Below, one piece after another: positions 1-8,766 of a stretch of DNA of 39,220 bases (within the stretch, counting starts at the first letter, position 1; each line of letters starts with the position of its first letter). Under the pieces are notes generated by a model. It did not search any database, had not been told where the DNA came from, and saw only the letters and a list, made by a program, of their open reading frames with translations. The stretch comes from a virus. The position numbers and the translations under genes were made by a program. The stretch lies in IMG/VR virus record IMGVR_UViG_3300043037_000028, positions 1 to 39,220 of that record; one strand, written 5' to 3'.

Positions 1-40
1 CTCGAATTTTCCTAAAATCGTGAATTATGTTGTTCCCCAC

Positions 41-168
41 GATTAATTTCTGTATATAAATTATATAGTTGTAAAATTAATAAAATAGGTCGAAATAAAA
101 TTGGAACTTGACTAAAATGAAGAATAACCCATAATAGATAGGTAATTTTTAAGAGGACTTTTCGGACT
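41..168. other. AT-rich intergenic region upstream of the terminase genes
   Basis: This stretch is strongly AT-rich and has no convincing internal gene. It separates the small terminase gene on the + strand from a minus-strand GTG at 38-40, which would be the start of the gene running off the other end of the window if the molecule is circular or circularly permuted. It holds the late promoter listed separately. On the minus strand there is a TATAAT-like box (60-65), but no well-spaced -35 was found. No direct repeat with the window end is visible, so nothing shows a cos or terminal repeat. Confidence 0.5.
108..135 (+). promoter_or_regulatory. Sigma70-like promoter of the packaging/structural operon
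   Basis: TTGACT at 108-113 and CATAAT at 130-135 are separated by 16 bp, a good host-type -35/-10 pair. The small terminase ATG follows about 34 bp after the -10. No other promoter is evident between here and the major capsid terminator, so it probably drives the late genes. This is a motif reading only. Confidence 0.55.
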
Positions 169-570
169 ATGAATAACCCGATGATGGAAAAGATACGTGA
201 GAACCCACCAATAGCCGTAAAATCCGATTGGCGCTGCATCGAGCAGTACAAAACCCTTTACGATGATATCACTGGAAATGGTGTTGTACTAAAATACGTT
301 GACCGTCATGCACTTGGTGAACTAGCAACCACCATGGTTGAAATGATGGACCTGCGCAACGAGTTGGCTGTTAAAGGTGAATCAATCGAGGTGCAGGGCG
401 ACCGTAATCGTGTCACTAAGAAAAACCCTGCTGCCGATAGGTTAGAAAAACTGCGAAGCCCGTTGCTCCGCTTAATGCGTGAGTTCCAGATGACCCCGAG
501 TAGCCGTGGTACTAAGTTCAGTGCTGGTGGCGTGGCGCCGAAAGGTGATGATGGTTTTGATGAGGTGTGA
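169..570 (+). CDS. terS: Terminase small subunit, P27 family
   Basis: This 133-residue protein is likely the DNA-recognition subunit of the packaging motor. The central and C-terminal pattern (TKKNPAADRLEKL followed by LMREFQMTPSSR) is the typical ending of P27/Terminase_4 small subunits, whose C-terminal half carries an NPA and a TPSSR-like motif. Its length is normal for the family. It is first in the late operon and is followed by the large terminase after one small gene, the usual place for this subunit. The ATG at 169 is preceded by an AAGAGGA ribosome site about 11 bp upstream. The family assignment is by motif; the DNA sites it binds are not identified. Confidence 0.8.
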   Translation: MNNPMMEKIRENPPIAVKSDWRCIEQYKTLYDDITGNGVVLKYVDRHALGELATTMVEMMDLRNELAVKGESIEVQGDRNRVTKKNPAADRLEKLRSPLLRLMREFQMTPSSRGTKFSAGGVAPKGDDGFDEV

Positions 571-572
571 TT

Positions 573-794
573 ATGGACTATTACATTGATGTCGATAAGG
601 CCGTACACCTCGGTTGTATTGGTGAGGTTACTGTTAAACTCCACGGTAAACGGGTTCATCGGTGTGTTGCTGCTAAGTCAGGAACCAATGGTTTTGTTGA
701 ATATCAGGAAGTCCCTCTTCGTGGGTCTGAAGAAATGAGAGTTGTTCATAAGCGCGGTAACGTGAAGATATCGTTTAATAAGTCAGAGGTGTAA
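573..794 (+). CDS. Small hypothetical protein between terminase subunits
   Basis: This 73-residue protein of unknown function is encoded between the two terminase genes, 2 bp after the small subunit and 3 bp before the large one. The ATG at 573 is preferred over an upstream GTG (567) because GAGG lies 7 bp before it. The product is rich in beta-forming and basic residues (for example KLHGKRVHRCVAAK) and shows no membrane segment or recognised catalytic motif. It could be a packaging accessory or head-tail factor, but only its position points that way. Confidence 0.6.
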   Translation: MDYYIDVDKAVHLGCIGEVTVKLHGKRVHRCVAAKSGTNGFVEYQEVPLRGSEEMRVVHKRGNVKISFNKSEV

Positions 795-797
795 CAG

Positions 798-2582
798 TTG
801 TCCGAATTTAACCTCGATATTTCACAGTATGAATATCCTGACTTGCAGCCTGGTGACCAAGATTGGCGCTGGGCGCATCGGTACTGTCACGACATCCTCA
901 CCGGAAAAGTCCCATCGTGTAAGAAAATGCGCTGGGCAGCAGAGCGCCACTTCCGTGACCTGCAACGTGATGACATTTATTGGGATGAAGCCGCGGCTAA
1001 AAGCATCGTTGCTTGGTTCCGATTCTGTCCAATTATCAAAGGACCAAAAGCAGGAACACCAACAGTCCTCGACCCCTGTCAGATATGGATGGCCGCTTCA
1101 CTCATTGCGTGGCGCTGGTCAGAAGATGCTTACGAGACTGACAATGCTACCGGTATGGTGATTCAGACCCGTTGGGCTGGAACTAGGCGGTTTAACCAGT
1201 TCTTCGGGTTGGTGGCGCGTAAATTTGGTAAAACCACGTTTATCGCCGGTATCAAACTATACCTAATGTTCAAGGCTGGTTATGGCCCCCGCGTATTTTC
1301 ATTGGCTACAAAACGTGATCAGGCTAAAGAGGTGTGGTCGGTAGCGTGGAAGATGATTAAGTTATCGCCGAGGCTACAGGAATACTTCCAACCTCGCGCA
1401 AACGATATCCGTATGCCCGGCACCGATGGTGAGTTTAAGCCATTGGCCAGTGATAGTAACTCGCTTGACGGTCTTGACCCTATTGCAGCGTGTCTCGATG
1501 AATGTCACGCGATTAAGGACCGTAACCTGTATGGTGTGCTTATTTCGGCATTCGGTTCGAACCAAGGTGAGTTTTTATTTTCTGTAATCACCACTGCCGG
1601 GTTCATCCTCGACGGGCTGTGTACTGATATCTACAAGAACGGTGAGCGTGTTCTTAACCCTGACGATGATACCGTTCAGGATAACTACTTCTACGCTATT
1701 TTTGAGATTGACAAGGGTGACGATTGGACCGATGAGAAAACTTGGTTCAAGTCAAACCCTGGTTTAGCGTTTGGGCGCCCATCACTGCAATACCTCCGTG
1801 ACCGTTACGCTGAGGCGTGTATGTCGGTTGCTGAGAAGGCTAACTTCCTCACAAAGCACTGTAATCTATTCGTATCAGGTTCTGACAAATGGCTCGACAT
1901 GGATGAGGTGAGAGCGTGTGACAAACCTCGTGGTGAATCATATCTTGACCCGATATATCGTGGCCGTGAATGTTATATCGGTATCGACCGCGCCCGTGTG
2001 AACGATATCACCAGTTTCGCAATACTATTCCCGATGGACGACGGCGGTCTCGACATTTTCTTTGTAAACCTATTGCCACAGAAAACCATTGATGGGGTCA
2101 CAGCATTCTTACACCAGAAATATCTGAAGGCTATCGAACTCGGTGACCTCACTCCGATAAATACTCCGACTGTTCGGGATGACGATGTTAAATTATATAT
2201 CAGGAAACTGAACAAACAGCTTAACCCGGTGGCATTCTATTATGACCCTTGGCACATGCGGTCAATCTGTGAAGATATGGATGATGAAAACATACCGGTG
2301 ATCTCGGTGTCACAGGGTACTGGTAACATGTCGGAACCATCAAAAATCCTTGAAGGGCTTATCAGTGAGGGTTTACTGAGATTCGATAGTGTGTTATTTG
2401 AGTACGCATGTGAATGTGCTATGATGCGGTTATCAATGGAAAATAATATGAAGGTCTATCGTGAAAACGACAAGATCGATAAGATAGACCCGTTAATTTC
2501 CACTATTATCGGATTGTCTGGTGCTACTCTGATTAAACCGGATCGTAATATTTATGAAGAACGAGGATTATTATCAATATGA
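798..2582 (+). CDS. terL: Terminase large subunit (ATPase and nuclease)
   Basis: The motor protein that translocates and cuts phage DNA at the portal; 594 residues, normal for Terminase_1/HK97-type proteins. A Walker A-like RKFGKT lies near residues 142-147 (family members carry R/K-rich variants), a Walker B-like CLDEC near 233-237, and the nuclease domain begins near residue 395 with GIDRAR, whose Asp is the first RNase H-fold metal ligand. The start is a TTG at 798 with AGAGGTG just upstream; no in-frame ATG lies near, so this rare start seems genuine. It overlaps the portal gene by 4 bp (ATGA). Confidence 0.93.
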   Translation: MSEFNLDISQYEYPDLQPGDQDWRWAHRYCHDILTGKVPSCKKMRWAAERHFRDLQRDDIYWDEAAAKSIVAWFRFCPIIKGPKAGTPTVLDPCQIWMAASLIAWRWSEDAYETDNATGMVIQTRWAGTRRFNQFFGLVARKFGKTTFIAGIKLYLMFKAGYGPRVFSLATKRDQAKEVWSVAWKMIKLSPRLQEYFQPRANDIRMPGTDGEFKPLASDSNSLDGLDPIAACLDECHAIKDRNLYGVLISAFGSNQGEFLFSVITTAGFILDGLCTDIYKNGERVLNPDDDTVQDNYFYAIFEIDKGDDWTDEKTWFKSNPGLAFGRPSLQYLRDRYAEACMSVAEKANFLTKHCNLFVSGSDKWLDMDEVRACDKPRGESYLDPIYRGRECYIGIDRARVNDITSFAILFPMDDGGLDIFFVNLLPQKTIDGVTAFLHQKYLKAIELGDLTPINTPTVRDDDVKLYIRKLNKQLNPVAFYYDPWHMRSICEDMDDENIPVISVSQGTGNMSEPSKILEGLISEGLLRFDSVLFEYACECAMMRLSMENNMKVYRENDKIDKIDPLISTIIGLSGATLIKPDRNIYEERGLLSI

Positions 2583-3883
2583 ACTTACTCAGTTGGTTTA
2601 ATTCGTCCACCAGCGAAAATACCGCTGAGAAGGTCGAACCCTCGTTTAATGGGCCAGACTTAAATATCAAGATGGACCCAGGTAACCTCGTCACCGTCGA
2701 TATGCTCGCCACACGATATGGTACTGGCACAGTGTCGGCAGATTCGGCCATGAAGATTGAAGCCTATTACTCGTGCATCCGGGATAAGGCTGAAACCATT
2801 GGTTCTTTACCTCTGAAACTATTTACCCAAGAAGGTGAAAACCCTCGCCGTGAAATGAAGCAGGGTCGAAGCAAGCGGATATTTACCGAGCGACCAAACG
2901 AGTACCAGTCAATCATTGAGTTCATGGAAATGGCCGCGGCAGTATTGGAGCGCCGTGGTGCATTCTATGCGTATGCTCCTCGTAATGACCGTGGTGCCGT
3001 GATGGAGTTTATCCCGTTCCGTCATCAAGGCTCAGTTGTCCCAAACATGGACATGAACGGCAACGTGTACTGGACATATACGTTGAATGACGGTCGCCCA
3101 CAACTCACTATTGATGATCGTGAGTTATTTCGCATCACCTTGTTCAGTACCGATGGTATTCATCCGACTAATCCAATCTATCAGTGTGCTAACCAGTTGG
3201 GGATCGCGCTAGCACAGGATAAGTCATACAAGAATAACCAAGAAAAAGGTATGACTACTCAGATGGGCCTTAAAACACCTAATCAGTTTAATGATGCCAA
3301 CGCGGTGCAGCGCCTTAAAGATGATTTCAAGAAAATGCGCGGTCCAACCGGTTTCGAGAATATCCCGTTGTTTGAAAATGGCCTCGAACCCGTTTGGTTC
3401 CAGTTAAGCAGCAAGGAACAGGAATTACTTGGTCACCGTCAATTCACCATTGACCGTATTTGCCGAATGACTCGTGTGCCACCACACCGCGTCGGTTTCT
3501 CAGATAAAGGTACTACGGTAAGCGACCCGACCAAACTCGATGAAGCCTACATGAACAGCGGTATCAATCCGATACTGCGTAAATTCGAGGGTGAGTTTAA
3601 CCGTTTCTTGCCGACAGGTATGCACGTTCAATTTGACAGGAATGCGTTTTACCAGGGTTCCCCTTGGCGTCTTGGTGAAGCGATTGAGAAACAGGTTAAA
3701 GCAGGGTTAGTAACCGTTAATGAAGGTCGCGTGATGCTCGGCATGGAACCTGTTGACGGTGGTGATGTATTCGGTATCGACAATAACAACGTAACGTATG
3801 GCACATGGGATGACCTCCCTGCGATACAAGCTCAACTTTATGGCGGTAATGGCACCAACGGAGGTAACACCAATGAAAACTAA
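2579..3883 (+). CDS. Portal protein, HK97 family
   Basis: A 434-residue portal that would form the dodecameric ring at one capsid vertex for DNA entry and exit. Typical HK97-family features include the N-terminal YYSCIRDKAETIGSLPLKLF segment, the region around PTGFENIPLFENG, and QFTIDRICRMTRVPPHRVG near the middle. The ATG overlaps the terminase stop (ATGA), implying translational coupling. The C-terminus is rich in Gly and Asn and overlaps the protease start by 11 bp. Family assignment is strong from position and sequence pattern together. Confidence 0.92.
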   Translation: MNLLSWFNSSTSENTAEKVEPSFNGPDLNIKMDPGNLVTVDMLATRYGTGTVSADSAMKIEAYYSCIRDKAETIGSLPLKLFTQEGENPRREMKQGRSKRIFTERPNEYQSIIEFMEMAAAVLERRGAFYAYAPRNDRGAVMEFIPFRHQGSVVPNMDMNGNVYWTYTLNDGRPQLTIDDRELFRITLFSTDGIHPTNPIYQCANQLGIALAQDKSYKNNQEKGMTTQMGLKTPNQFNDANAVQRLKDDFKKMRGPTGFENIPLFENGLEPVWFQLSSKEQELLGHRQFTIDRICRMTRVPPHRVGFSDKGTTVSDPTKLDEAYMNSGINPILRKFEGEFNRFLPTGMHVQFDRNAFYQGSPWRLGEAIEKQVKAGLVTVNEGRVMLGMEPVDGGDVFGIDNNNVTYGTWDDLPAIQAQLYGGNGTNGGNTNEN

Positions 3884-4523
3884 ACAATACCGAGAAGTTG
3901 GTGTAACTGACTTCAAATACGATAAAGCCACCGGTGAATTTACCTGTTACGGTAATACCAAGGGTAATATCGACCATGCGCTTGACCGTACACTGGATGG
4001 TGCATACCAGAATAGTATCGAAACCCACATGAAGAATGGGACAATGCCTAAAATGTTCTGGATGCACAAAGCTTACGATCTGCCTGTCGGTGTCTGGCTT
4101 GAAATGAAGGAAGACCAAAAAGGACTTTGGTTAAAAGGTCGATTATCTGATACCAGTATGGGTCGTGATATTGAAACCTTGGCCAAAGATGGTGCTCTCG
4201 ACTCATTCAGTATTGGTTACTACGTTATTCAGGAAAAGTGGAACCAAGAAGCTCGCTGCAACGACCTCATTGAAATCGATATTAAAGAGATCTCATGGGT
4301 GACATATGCTTGCAATGAAGAATCTTTGTTGCAGGATATTAAGTCCAAAATGGATGATGGTAAGATGCCGACCAAGGCCGAATTGCGTGAGTTATTGAAA
4401 TCACTACCCCATGGTTTAAGTAAGAAACAAATTGAACGTATCACCAGTTGTTATCAACCAACCGAAGAACCTGATTTAACTGAAATTAAATCAATACTTG
4501 AAGGTTCGTCGTTGTTTAAGTAA
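3873..4523 (+). CDS. Prohead maturation protease, HK97 U35-like
   Basis: A 216-residue serine protease that would remove the capsid delta domain during head maturation. The likely catalytic His is in FWMHKAYDLPVG and the Ser in LDSFSIGYYV, with the usual spacing for peptidase U35. The ATG at 3873 follows GGAGGTAACACCA, and the N-terminus (MKTKQYREVGVTDFKY) suits the family; a longer reading from 3798 would be buried in the portal gene. The C-terminal tail has a charged helix (TKAELRELLKSLPHGLSKK) that may act in scaffolding. Confidence 0.9.
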   Translation: MKTKQYREVGVTDFKYDKATGEFTCYGNTKGNIDHALDRTLDGAYQNSIETHMKNGTMPKMFWMHKAYDLPVGVWLEMKEDQKGLWLKGRLSDTSMGRDIETLAKDGALDSFSIGYYVIQEKWNQEARCNDLIEIDIKEISWVTYACNEESLLQDIKSKMDDGKMPTKAELRELLKSLPHGLSKKQIERITSCYQPTEEPDLTEIKSILEGSSLFK

Positions 4524-4606
4524 TATTTATGCGACAGTGTGGACACACGAGTCACCGCTTGGATAAGCGTAATAACTCTCAAACCACTTAATAAAGGAGT
4601 CCTGTT

Positions 4607-5938
4607 ATGGACATTGCGGAATTACAGGCGCTTATCCAGAAGGCGACCGAGAAATATGAAGCTCAGGCAACTAAAAACGCTGCCCTTGAGTCCACTATCA
4701 CTGAACTGAAGTCACAAGTTGAAGCGTTCAAAGCTAAACTTGATGCTGGTGATCCTGAAGCTAAACAAAAATTGGAAGACCTCGAAAATGAGATCTCTGA
4801 TTTGCGTTCTAAGCAAAAATCACCTGTGCTGGCGATCACTGATGAAGAACAGAAAAAAGCGCTACGTGAAGTTGCCCGTAAAGCCTTTGCTACTGTTATT
4901 AAAACCAACAGTAAAACCAAGGGCGACATCATGGGCGCTGCCCGTGAACAGATTGACGTTGAAATCAAAGCCTTGAATATCAGCACTCCGGCAGAAGGCG
5001 GTTACGCTGTAGCTGAAATTCTGTCAATGGATGTGATGGATATTGCTCGTGAATACAGTCCTATCGCCAGCCAGATCATGTATAAGACCGGTATCACTCG
5101 TGACTACCGTCAGCTTATCCGTATTTCATGGCCAGCGGTTGCTGAAGGCATTGAAAATGTCGCTGGTGCTGTCCCTACAGTCACAGCTACCCAAGAATAC
5201 GCTGAAGTTAAGTCGAAAGAGTTCAAGTTGTACGCTTCACCATATATCACCAATGAAGCCCTTATGGGTACTGATATTGACGTGTACGGTGATTTGACCA
5301 TGGCTCTTGGTGAAGAAATCGGCGTGTATCTGGCTAACCAGTTGTTATTCGGTGATGGTACTGGTAAAAACGCTCGTGGTATGTTGTCGTCCAATCGTGT
5401 TGATATCACTGATGTTACTGGTGAGTCATGGAAGGCTACTGGTACTCGTAACCCTGACTTCTTCCCTGCGTATGGTACGGGTGTGTCAGGTGCCATTGGT
5501 ATCGATGACCAGGCGATTGTTGACTTCGTCATCGATGTTACCAACACTCTGCCAACCCGTTATCTCGGCGGCGCAGCATGGTATATGAACCGTAAGACTA
5601 AAGGTATCTTCCAGAAGGTACGTGATGCTGACGGTAAACCGATTTTCCAATATGACTATATCGAAGGCTTACCTGGCCGTCGTTTGGTTCTGGAAGGTTA
5701 TCCGGTCATTATCGATGATACCATGCCGGATGTTGCCGCTAACTCACTGTTTGCTATCTTCGGCAATATGTCTGCAGCGTTTGCGTACAATGCTGGCAGT
5801 ATTGACCAGATGCTATTGGACCCATACACTAAGAAGGGCGGCCTCTTGGTTTATACCGAGAAAGAGTTCTTCGAGATGGTGCAACGTAGTGACGCAATCC
5901 TGATTCTAGCAGCAACCACCAATGACACTGTAGTATAA
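4607..5938 (+). CDS. Major capsid protein, HK97 fold
   Basis: A 443-residue capsid protein. The first ~100 residues form a charged coiled coil (EKYEAQATKNAALESTI onwards), matching the HK97 delta domain that scaffolds assembly and is then cleaved. The HK97-fold part begins around the phrase STPAEGGYAVAE (near residue 126), with further family marks at QLLFGDGTGKNARGML and the YPVIIDDTMPD strand. AAGGAG at about 4592 precedes the ATG. A rho-independent terminator lies shortly after its stop codon. Confidence 0.95.
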   Translation: MDIAELQALIQKATEKYEAQATKNAALESTITELKSQVEAFKAKLDAGDPEAKQKLEDLENEISDLRSKQKSPVLAITDEEQKKALREVARKAFATVIKTNSKTKGDIMGAAREQIDVEIKALNISTPAEGGYAVAEILSMDVMDIAREYSPIASQIMYKTGITRDYRQLIRISWPAVAEGIENVAGAVPTVTATQEYAEVKSKEFKLYASPYITNEALMGTDIDVYGDLTMALGEEIGVYLANQLLFGDGTGKNARGMLSSNRVDITDVTGESWKATGTRNPDFFPAYGTGVSGAIGIDDQAIVDFVIDVTNTLPTRYLGGAAWYMNRKTKGIFQKVRDADGKPIFQYDYIEGLPGRRLVLEGYPVIIDDTMPDVAANSLFAIFGNMSAAFAYNAGSIDQMLLDPYTKKGGLLVYTEKEFFEMVQRSDAILILAATTNDTVV

Positions 5939-5956
5939 TAACCAGTAAATAATATT

Positions 5957-5983
5957 AGCCACCTTTCGAGGTGGCTTTTTTTT
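5957..5983 (+). terminator. Rho-independent terminator after the capsid gene
   Basis: AGCCACC (5957-5963), a 6-nt loop, GGTGGCT (5970-5976) and a run of T to 5983 make a classic terminator. It sits 19 bp after the capsid stop and just before the homing endonuclease promoter. Confidence 0.9.
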
Positions 5984-5993
5984 GTTGATAATA

Positions 5994-6023
5994 TTGTCGA
6001 TGTGTTCTTTTTCGGTGTATACT
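5994..6023 (+). promoter_or_regulatory. Candidate promoter of the homing endonuclease gene
   Basis: TTGTCG (5994-5999) and TATACT (6018-6023) are separated by 18 bp. The pair sits between the capsid terminator and the endonuclease ATG at 6051, so the gene can be transcribed independently. The -10 is good; the -35 is moderate. Confidence 0.5.
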
Positions 6024-6050
6024 TTACAAAATAAACCATAGAGAAATATT

Positions 6051-7454
6051 ATGAATAAGAACACTGCATTTATTGAAAAAGCTGTGAAAGTACATGGGTA
6101 TAAATATGATTACAGTAGAGTAAATTATAGAGGTAATCGTGTTAAGGTAATTATAGGTTGCCCAGAAAACGGCTGGTTCGAACAAACCCCTGCAAATCAT
6201 TTATCTGGTCATGGAGTTACGTTAAAACTAAACACTGAAAAGTTTATAGCGTTATCTAGAAAGGTTCACGGTGATAAGTATGACTATTCCGAAGTACATT
6301 ATACTTCGAATAAAGCAAAAGTAACAATAAAATGCCCGATACATGGTAAGTTTGAGCAAGAAGCATCATCACATATGAAAGGTAGAGGATGTGCAGAGTG
6401 TGGAAAGATAAATCGTAGAGGTAAGATAAGAGTTGATTACAAAGAATTTGTAAAGAGAGCAAAGGACGTACATGGTAATAAATATGAGTATTTAAAAAGT
6501 GATTACAAGTCAATTACCGATCTTATGACAATTAAATGCCCCAAACATGGGATATTTATCCAACGCGCATCAGACCATACTTTTAATAATACAGGGTGTC
6601 CTAGATGTTCTTGGGTTTTATCAGCCGCCGAAAGTGAAATACGCTCTGTCATAGATTCTATTGGTATAGATTACTACCATAATGATAGAACTCTTATAAA
6701 ACCGCTCGAACTAGATATTGTTATCCCGAGTCTCAAAATCGCAATCGAGTACAACGGGCTAATCTGGCATTCCGAGAAACATGGAAAAGACAAGTGGTAT
6801 CATTACAATAAAAGTAAAATGTGTGCCAACAAAGGTTATCGTCTTATTCACATATGGGAGGATGACTGGAACCGGAATAAACAACTTCAAATTGAATTTC
6901 TTAAATATCAACTAGGAGTATCCAGATATACCCCAATCTATGCTCGTGAGTGTACTTTAGCCACAATAAGTAAAAAACAGGCTAGTGAGTTTCTTGACTT
7001 ACACCATATCCAAGGTTCAACTGTATTTTCTGAGGCTGTATGCTTAGCTTATAAGGGTGAAATAGTTACCGTTAGCTGCTTCACTAAACGCAGTGATAAA
7101 TATGAGTTGGTTCGACATTGTTCAAGTAAGCCAGTCATAGGTTCACTTGGTAAGTGTGTTAAACATTTCCATAAAATCCACAATACTGAAATCTACACTT
7201 TCTTAGATAAATCTCGTTATGTAGGTAAATCGTATGAAAAAGCTGGTTTCATTAAAGCTTGTGAAATACCACCTGACTATATGTATGTCAAAGGTTCTGT
7301 CAGGTATCACAAGTTTAACTTCCGTAGAGCGCAGATAAAGCGAAAACTGCCGGATGTTTATTCAGAGGAATTAAGTGAGTCACAAATGATGGAAAAAGCC
7401 GGTTACACTCGTGTATGGGACTGTGGTAAGACCAAGTACGTATTCACTAGGTAA
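6051..7454 (+). CDS. Homing endonuclease, DUF723 repeats plus PD-(D/E)XK-like nuclease
   Basis: A 467-residue free-standing homing endonuclease-like protein. It starts with three copies of a DUF723-type module (VHG.KYDYS...CP.HG.F.Q pattern) near residues 5-50, 63-117 and 130-186; copies 2 and 3 end in Cys-x-x-Cys (CAEC, CPRC) suggesting zinc binding, while copy 1 lacks that pair. A Vsr/EDxHD-like nuclease core follows: ELDIVIP (Glu220, Asp222), AIEYNG (Glu233) and Trp-His at 239-240. The C-terminal ~170 residues match the Hef-like endonuclease tail. The gene is more AT-rich than its neighbours, has its own promoter and is flanked by terminators, which fits recent insertion between capsid and connector genes. 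The cut site is unknown. Confidence 0.85.
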   Translation: MNKNTAFIEKAVKVHGYKYDYSRVNYRGNRVKVIIGCPENGWFEQTPANHLSGHGVTLKLNTEKFIALSRKVHGDKYDYSEVHYTSNKAKVTIKCPIHGKFEQEASSHMKGRGCAECGKINRRGKIRVDYKEFVKRAKDVHGNKYEYLKSDYKSITDLMTIKCPKHGIFIQRASDHTFNNTGCPRCSWVLSAAESEIRSVIDSIGIDYYHNDRTLIKPLELDIVIPSLKIAIEYNGLIWHSEKHGKDKWYHYNKSKMCANKGYRLIHIWEDDWNRNKQLQIEFLKYQLGVSRYTPIYARECTLATISKKQASEFLDLHHIQGSTVFSEAVCLAYKGEIVTVSCFTKRSDKYELVRHCSSKPVIGSLGKCVKHFHKIHNTEIYTFLDKSRYVGKSYEKAGFIKACEIPPDYMYVKGSVRYHKFNFRRAQIKRKLPDVYSEELSESQMMEKAGYTRVWDCGKTKYVFTR

Positions 7455-7458
7455 CCCA

Positions 7459-7489
7459 AATACCCTGGCATTGCTGGGGTATTTTTTTT
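7459..7489 (+). terminator. Rho-independent terminator after the homing endonuclease
   Basis: AATACCC (7459-7465) pairs with GGGTATT (7477-7483) around an 11-nt interior, followed by a T run to 7489. It lies 4 bp after the endonuclease stop and, with the terminator at 5957, brackets the inserted gene. Confidence 0.85.
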
Positions 7490-7529
7490 ATGCAATAATC
7501 ATGGTATTCGTGGTATAGGAGTTAACACC

Positions 7530-8048
7530 GTGTATAGTAAGATAATCACACAGGACTCGTTGGCAAGCGTGATAAGCCTCGCAGATGCTAAGTTACAGTG
7601 TCGCGTAAGTCACACGGCTGAGGATGCCTATATCACCTCGTTGGTTGAAGTGTGTGCTCGAAATGCACAGGACTATACCCGTAAACTATTATCACCTGGT
7701 AACGTGAAATGTGTGGTCGAAGATTACAATGGTGAAATTATGTTGCCGTATGGTAATCCAACCACTATTAACTCGGTGTTCCTCGACGATACCGAAACCA
7801 CCGAATATGAGTTCGATGATATTACCGAGAAAGTGGTCATCACCGATACCACAACTGAGTTCAGCAAGGTTACAATCGACTTTGATGCGGGTTACACCAC
7901 TATACCTGTTAACACCCTTCATGCCATTAAAATCATGATCTCGACATTCTACAATAACCGTGAAGACCTGATCCTCGGTATGAGTGTTGAACACTTCCCA
8001 CTGGGTGCACTGGCGTTGTTAAACAAGGATAAGTACTATGTCGTTTAA
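7530..8048 (+). CDS. Head-tail connector, HK97 gp6-like
   Basis: A 172-residue protein resembling the gp6/gp15-like head-tail adaptors that sit under the portal. The opening SLADAKLQCRVSHTAEDAYI and the later VTIDFDAGYTTIP strand followed by an amphipathic helix (HAIKIMISTFYNNRED) are the usual pattern of these connectors. The GTG start at 7530 has TAGGAG about 9 bp upstream. It overlaps the next gene by 11 bp. In related phages this gene directly follows the capsid, so the endonuclease interrupts a standard order. Confidence 0.8.
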   Translation: MYSKIITQDSLASVISLADAKLQCRVSHTAEDAYITSLVEVCARNAQDYTRKLLSPGNVKCVVEDYNGEIMLPYGNPTTINSVFLDDTETTEYEFDDITEKVVITDTTTEFSKVTIDFDAGYTTIPVNTLHAIKIMISTFYNNREDLILGMSVEHFPLGALALLNKDKYYVV

Positions 8049-8373
8049 CATTACGGCCAGCCGCTTACGTCATGTGGTGAACATCCTCACACCGGCATTA
8101 CCGGGTGAAACCGATGACTACGGTGACCCATTGCCACCGAGCATGTTAATCGAGAACATGTTCTGTGAAGTGCAGGTTAAGTCTGGTGACCAGAACTCTG
8201 CATATAGCACTGAGGTGACCAGTGAAGTGATCACAGTGCTTTGCTGGTACGATGACCGTATTACAAACGAGCAGTATATCGAATGGAATGGGAACCAGTA
8301 CATTATCCGTCACACACGTAACAGTACCGACCGTAACGGTATGATTATCACAGCCATGAGGGAATCCAAATGA
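8038..8373 (+). CDS. Head closure / head-tail joining protein
   Basis: A 111-residue protein of the SPP1 gp16-like head-tail joining type. The beginning (ASRLRHVVNILTP followed by DDYGDPLP) and the middle (EVITVLCWYDDRITNEQYIEW) match the small beta-barrel family that seals the connector. It overlaps the previous gene by 11 bp. The stop codon overlaps a tiny 10-codon open frame that leads into the next gene. The call rests on the pattern plus the position between connector and tail genes. Confidence 0.75.
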   Translation: MSFNITASRLRHVVNILTPALPGETDDYGDPLPPSMLIENMFCEVQVKSGDQNSAYSTEVTSEVITVLCWYDDRITNEQYIEWNGNQYIIRHTRNSTDRNGMIITAMRESK

Positions 8374-8398
8374 GGGGTAGTAACCGTGGTGTATTCCT

Positions 8399-8755
8399 AT
8401 GAGCAACGAAACCAAATTAATAGCGCTATTAAAAGCCAATCTATCGACCACAGTATATAGCGACCTGGTTCCTGAGTCGGTAACTGAAGGTGTTGCTATC
8501 AGTAATGTGGCCAATCCGTTTGGACGCATATTGAATGGTGATAAAACGCAGCGTTCTGGAGTATGGCGTGTTACCATTGTGGCATCGTCTAAAGCCCGCC
8601 GTGATGCCATTATCACTGAACTTGAAAACCTAGATAATACGAGCGATAATGACTTTCAGCGTATTTACGCGGATTTAGTTAACAAAGAAGCGAAAGAATC
8701 CGAAGAACAACCAGTGGTTCGGGCATTCGTTGACATAACCCTTTATCCAAGATAA
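8399..8755 (+). CDS. Probable tail terminator / tail completion protein
   Basis: A 118-residue protein in the position where tail terminator proteins (lambda gpU-like) are encoded, between the head-tail joining protein and the tail tube. Features: an N-terminal helix (TKLIALLKANLSTTVYSDLVPE), a GVWRVTIVASSKARRDAI strand-helix, and a final beta strand (VVRAFVDITLYP), all normal for this fold. No strong ribosome site precedes the ATG; a minicistron at 8370-8402 overlaps the start by ATGA and may couple translation. Function is inferred from order and length. Confidence 0.6.
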   Translation: MSNETKLIALLKANLSTTVYSDLVPESVTEGVAISNVANPFGRILNGDKTQRSGVWRVTIVASSKARRDAIITELENLDNTSDNDFQRIYADLVNKEAKESEEQPVVRAFVDITLYPR

Positions 8756-8766
8756 GGAACATAAAG

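Noticed and set aside
12-251. 79-codon minus-strand frame at the left end
   Set aside because: It runs through the promoter and terminase start, is low-complexity, and has no good start signals.
3798-3872. Extended protease start
   Set aside because: The extension lies in the portal gene; ATG 3873 has a clear ribosome site and family-like start.
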